From contig JAEZGH010000129.1 in NCBI GenBank assembly GCA_023417065.1, forward strand, positions 4,659 to 68,658: a stretch of 64,000 nucleotides of DNA, given 5' to 3'. Under the pieces are notes generated by a model, which saw nothing but the letters and a program-made list of their open reading frames with translations, made no database searches and had not been told where the DNA came from. Shown in pieces: positions 61,008 through 64,000 of the stretch. This stretch comes from Bacteroidota bacterium. GTDB lineage: Bacteria; Bacteroidota; Bacteroidia; Cytophagales; Cyclobacteriaceae. Numbering within the stretch: the stretch's first letter is position 1; every line of letters starts with the position of its first letter. The position numbers and the translations under genes are program-made.

Positions 61008-64000
61008 TTAAGGTTGAATGATCAGCTTTCCGATCTTGATCCGTTTTTTTCCGTCCAGCACGTGATAAACGTAGAACCCGGGATGCGTAAATACCTGCTC
61101 AAATGAGTCTGCCTCCCATGTACCATGGAAAATCTTGTCACCACGGTCATTGTATACTGCCACGTCATAATTTTCAAGCTGCGGCACCGCACCCAGGGTG
61201 AGGTCGGACGTAGGAAGGTGGTCCAGGCCACCAAGACCCATCGGCTCTTCAGGACTCCGGCTGTTGATGTCGGAGTTTCCTCTCTCCACATTCGCAATCG
61301 GGAACAGTGATTCCTTGACAGTCACCGTAACATCGTCATACGCTGAGAAGCCCAGATCGCACGTAGCCTTGAGCCGGAACGTGTACTTTCCGATTTCGAG
61401 TTCAGAGGCAATCATCGTCTGGGTATCCATGCCGGAAAGTTTTGCATGACCACCCTCGATCATCTCCCATTCATACTTAACGATGGTACGGCCTTCAGCC
61501 TTGGCACCACCGCGCAGCGAAATACTGTTTATAGGAAGACGGATGATACGGTCATTACCGGCATACGCAACAGGACGCGATTCAGGTTCGGAAGCGACTT
61601 CGTTGACAACAACAGTTACATCGTCCGACCCTTTGGCTCCCTGTTCATCTGTTACCGTCAGGCGGAACACATATTTACCGGCTTTGAAATCAGAGATGGT
61701 AAGCGACGGTGTATCCTGATTGGCCAGCGTTACAGAGCCGCCAGAAACTTTCCGCCACCCGTATGTCAGGTCTGAGCTTTCTTTGTCTTTCCCCGAACCT
61801 ACGAGCGTGAAGGGACCGGAATCTTCGTCGATTGTGTGATCAGGACCAGCATCTGCCACAGGTGCGGTGTTTGCCGCGCGCCGGACTGTGATCTGAATGT
61901 CATCGTATCCCGTCTGACCATTGTCTGCCGTAGCTGTGAGCCTGAACACATAAACGCCAACTTCCAGATCGGAAGCTACAAGTATCTTCGTGTTCTCTCC
62001 CGATAGCGTTGCTGCGCCACCGGATCGCTTTGTCCAGCGATATCCGGTAATAATACCTTTTTCGACGGAAGCTCCACCGTGGAGTTCAATACTATTCTCC
62101 GGCAATACAATAGTGCGGTCGTTGCCAGCGAACACCCTGGGCTTGTCGGCACCCTCAACCGTTACCGTGATCTCGTCTGAACTTTTCGCTCCTTCGTTAT
62201 CGGTTACCGTAAGACGGAAAACATATTTACCAATTGAGAAGTCACTCACCGTTGCAGCCGATTTATTCGCATCAGCAATAGCCACCGTTGTTTCTCCCGA
62301 TACCTGTTTCCATTCGTACGACACGACTTCACCGTCTTCGTCCTTGCCAAAGCCAATCAACACAAAACTCTCCACATCGTCGGAAATCGTTCTGTCTTCA
62401 CCAGCATCAGCAACCGGAGCTTTGTTTGGCGTGCGCTGTACCGCAGGTTCAACAGTAACCTTCACTTCATCAGAGGCACGCGCACCATTGTCGTCAGTCA
62501 CTGTCAGGCTAAAGACATAAGTTCCCGCTTCGAACTCCGAGATCGTGAGGGCCGCTTTGTCCGAATCCGTCATTGTAACTTTGCCACCTGAAACCTTCGC
62601 CCAGGAATAGCCCGTGATCTTGCCATCCTTATCAGACCCAGATCCTTTTATGACCAGTTGTTCTTCAGATGCGATAATCGTAAGATCATCTCCTGCGTTG
62701 GCAACAGGCTTGATGTTCGCAGGTTCGACAACCCTGAGTACTACATCATCAGTGTCAGATGTCCCCTTATCGGTTTCTACCGCAAGCTGGAATACATAGT
62801 AACCCTTCCTCAGGTTTCTAACGGTCAGCGTAGGCGTATTCTCATCTTCCAGTTCCACCTCTGCGCCGGATTTCTTCGTCCACTTATAGCTCGTAATCTT
62901 GCCGTGGATAGCTCTCGCGCTTCCTTTGATTGTCACGAAATCCGCTGGCAGGGTTACTTCCAGATCAAGACCAGCATTGGCGATGGGAGCTTGCCAATCA
63001 GGCGCTTCAACAGTCACTTTTACGTCATCAGAACCCTTGGCGCCTTTGTCGTCAGTTACCGTCAGGCGGAACACGTAGGTTCCTTCAGTGAACGCTGAAA
63101 TGGTAAGCTCCGGCGTGTTGGCATTCGCCATGTCAACCGCGCCACCCGACACTTTGGTCCATTCATACGACTTAATCGTTCCATCTTCATCTTTGCCTTT
63201 TCCGGAAATCGTTTCGCGTTCGTCGGACTCTTTGATGGTTTTATCAGGGCCTGCATCCGCGACGGGTGGTATGTTGGAAGCTCTCTTCACCGTTACCAAT
63301 ACTTCATCGGAGCCACTCAATCCTTTATCCGATTTTACCGTCAGGCGGAATTTATACTCTCCAACATTGAGTTTCCTGACCGTCAGTTCCGGGGTACTTG
63401 CTCCCGACATCTCAACGGCGTCACCCGAAGTTTGCTTCCATTCGTACGCGATGATCTTACCGTCTTCAGACTTGCCGCTGCCTTTGAGCACAATGGAATT
63501 CTGGGGCAATTCGATTTCCTGATCAGGTCCGGCACTGGCAACAGGAGCCTTATACTCGGGAGCATGAACCGTCAGCTTCACCTCATCGTACGCCGTTGCC
63601 CCCTTGTTGTCGGTCACAGTCAGGCGGAGTACATACGTTCCTTCGGCAAAGCCCGAAACAGTAACCTCACTGGTATTGGCATTCTCAAGTACCAGGTCGC
63701 CGCCTGACACTTTCTTCCATTCGTATTTGGAGATGCTTCCATCTTCATCTTTGGCAGAACCCTTGATAACAACTTCCTCGTCTGAGGCTTCCGCCACAAC
63801 GTCGGCGCCCGCGTTAACCACCGGCAGAGCATTCGATGCTGGTTTAACCGTCACGGTCACTTCATCGGAATGTGACAAACCCTTGTCTGTCTTTACCGTC
63901 AGGCGGAATTTATACTCTCCTACATTAAGTTTCCTGACCGTCAGTTCCGGGGTACTGGCTCCCGACATCTCAACGGCGTCACCCGAAGTTTGCTTCCATT
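61008..64000 (-). CDS. Giant PKD-repeat surface protein with T9SS-like C-terminal sorting domain (5' truncated)
   Basis: The frame runs from the stop at 61008 to the right edge, about 997 residues, and continues beyond it. It holds nine complete PKD/Ig-like domains of about 90-95 residues and part of a tenth, each with a pattern like PVADAGPD...GSGKDEDG...YEWxKVSGG...GTYVFRLTVTD. Two subtypes mostly alternate. After the last domain a linker rich in Ser and Pro leads to NYDVAVYNDRGDKIFHG and HPGFYVYHVLDGK, ending IGKLIIQP. This resembles a type IX secretion C-terminal domain, so the protein is probably exported and surface-attached. PKD stalks serve in adhesion or presentation of an N-terminal enzyme, which lies outside the window. 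Confidence 0.88.
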   Translation of the reverse strand, partial: WKQTSGDAVEMSGASTPELTVRKLNVGEYKFRLTVKTDKGLSHSDEVTVTVKPASNALPVVNAGADVVAEASDEEVVIKGSAKDEDGSISKYEWKKVSGGDLVLENANTSEVTVSGFAEGTYVLRLTVTDNKGATAYDEVKLTVHAPEYKAPVASAGPDQEIELPQNSIVLKGSGKSEDGKIIAYEWKQTSGDAVEMSGASTPELTVRKLNVGEYKFRLTVKSDKGLSGSDEVLVTVKRASNIPPVADAGPDKTIKESDERETISGKGKDEDGTIKSYEWTKVSGGAVDMANANTPELTISAFTEGTYVFRLTVTDDKGAKGSDDVKVTVEAPDWQAPIANAGLDLEVTLPADFVTIKGSARAIHGKITSYKWTKKSGAEVELEDENTPTLTVRNLRKGYYVFQLAVETDKGTSDTDDVVLRVVEPANIKPVANAGDDLTIIASEEQLVIKGSGSDKDGKITGYSWAKVSGGKVTMTDSDKAALTISEFEAGTYVFSLTVTDDNGARASDEVKVTVEPAVQRTPNKAPVADAGEDRTISDDVESFVLIGFGKDEDGEVVSYEWKQVSGETTVAIADANKSAATVSDFSIGKYVFRLTVTDNEGAKSSDEITVTVEGADKPRVFAGNDRTIVLPENSIELHGGASVEKGIITGYRWTKRSGGAATLSGENTKILVASDLEVGVYVFRLTATADNGQTGYDDIQITVRRAANTAPVADAGPDHTIDEDSGPFTLVGSGKDKESSDLTYGWRKVSGGSVTLANQDTPSLTISDFKAGKYVFRLTVTDEQGAKGSDDVTVVVNEVASEPESRPVAYAGNDRIIRLPINSISLRGGAKAEGRTIVKYEWEMIEGGHAKLSGMDTQTMIASELEIGKYTFRLKATCDLGFSAYDDVTVTVKESLFPIANVERGNSDINSRSPEEPMGLGGLDHLPTSDLTLGAVPQLENYDVAVYNDRGDKIFHGTWEADSFEQVFTHPGFYVYHVLDGKKRIKIGKLIIQP
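63335..63442. repeat. First copy of a 108-base near-identical repeat in the PKD gene
   Basis: Identical to 63893-64000 at 105 of 108 positions by eye. It encodes the second half of a PKD domain (from WKQTSGDAVEMSGAS onward). The copies are 558 bases apart, exactly 186 codons or two domains. Confidence 0.9.
63893..64000. repeat. Second copy of the 108-base repeat, cut by the window edge
   Basis: Matches 63335-63442 with 3 substitutions. The similarity may continue past the edge. It points to a recent duplication or gene conversion of a two-domain unit. Confidence 0.9.

Overview
The window is a stretch of chromosome from a Bacteroidota bacterium, most likely of the Cytophagales. The grounds are a gliding-motility gene (gldC), a TonB-dependent receptor paired with an SGNH lipoprotein, many lipoproteins, a type III glutamine synthetase, a Nudix-type arabinose regulator, a PKD-repeat protein with a type IX secretion-like C-terminus, and promoters of the Bacteroidota form (TTTG or TTTC, about 19-20 nt, TAnnTTTG). 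Genus is not resolved. I see no tRNA, rRNA, insertion sequence, prophage or CRISPR array.

Layout. 1-5 kb: end of an unknown gene, gldC, then a TonB receptor and SGNH lipoprotein pair closed by a strong terminator. 5-14 kb: a YdcF-like protein, a large TerB/FHA-like/ABCG fusion transporter, a lipoprotein, a single-domain response regulator and a two-component-propeller histidine kinase. 14-19 kb: leuS, a coiled-coil protein, fabH and a small conserved protein, then an alpha/beta-hydrolase lipoprotein. 19.9-24.7 kb: a probable D-amino-acid operon (GntP permease, TrhA/hemolysin III, RidA, D-threonine-aldolase-like PLP enzyme, M19 dipeptidase). 24.8-27.4 kb: a C-terminal processing protease and an alpha/beta hydrolase.

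27.4-40.7 kb is the most coherent system: an L-arabinose locus, all on the minus strand. Two GH51 arabinofuranosidases and one GH43 arabinanase release arabinose. An SSS symporter and an unusually long MFS sugar porter import it. AraA, AraB and AraD convert it to xylulose-5-phosphate. A Nudix-fold AraR with a degenerate catalytic box is the likely regulator. A perfect 8-5-8 palindrome covers the araB promoter spacer, and two partial copies lie upstream of the large GH51 gene and of the MFS gene.

40.7-57 kb is mainly housekeeping and stress genes: M28 peptidase, glnN, DUF2807 protein, TerB-like protein, hydrolase, EEP-family protein, cupin, PNPOx-like protein, DUF4136 protein, PBP1A, ArsC-like protein without cysteine, Dps, DUF2267 protein, an AsmA-like membrane protein and an orphan sensory-rhodopsin-transducer homologue. 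57-64 kb holds cysE-cysM, a GreA-like factor, a 54-residue lipoprotein not found as a longer ORF, a hypothetical protein whose C-terminal half is made of a dispersed DNA repeat, and the 3' end of a giant PKD-repeat surface protein that runs off the window. Start codons were moved from the longest frame wherever a signal peptide or family length argued for an internal start.
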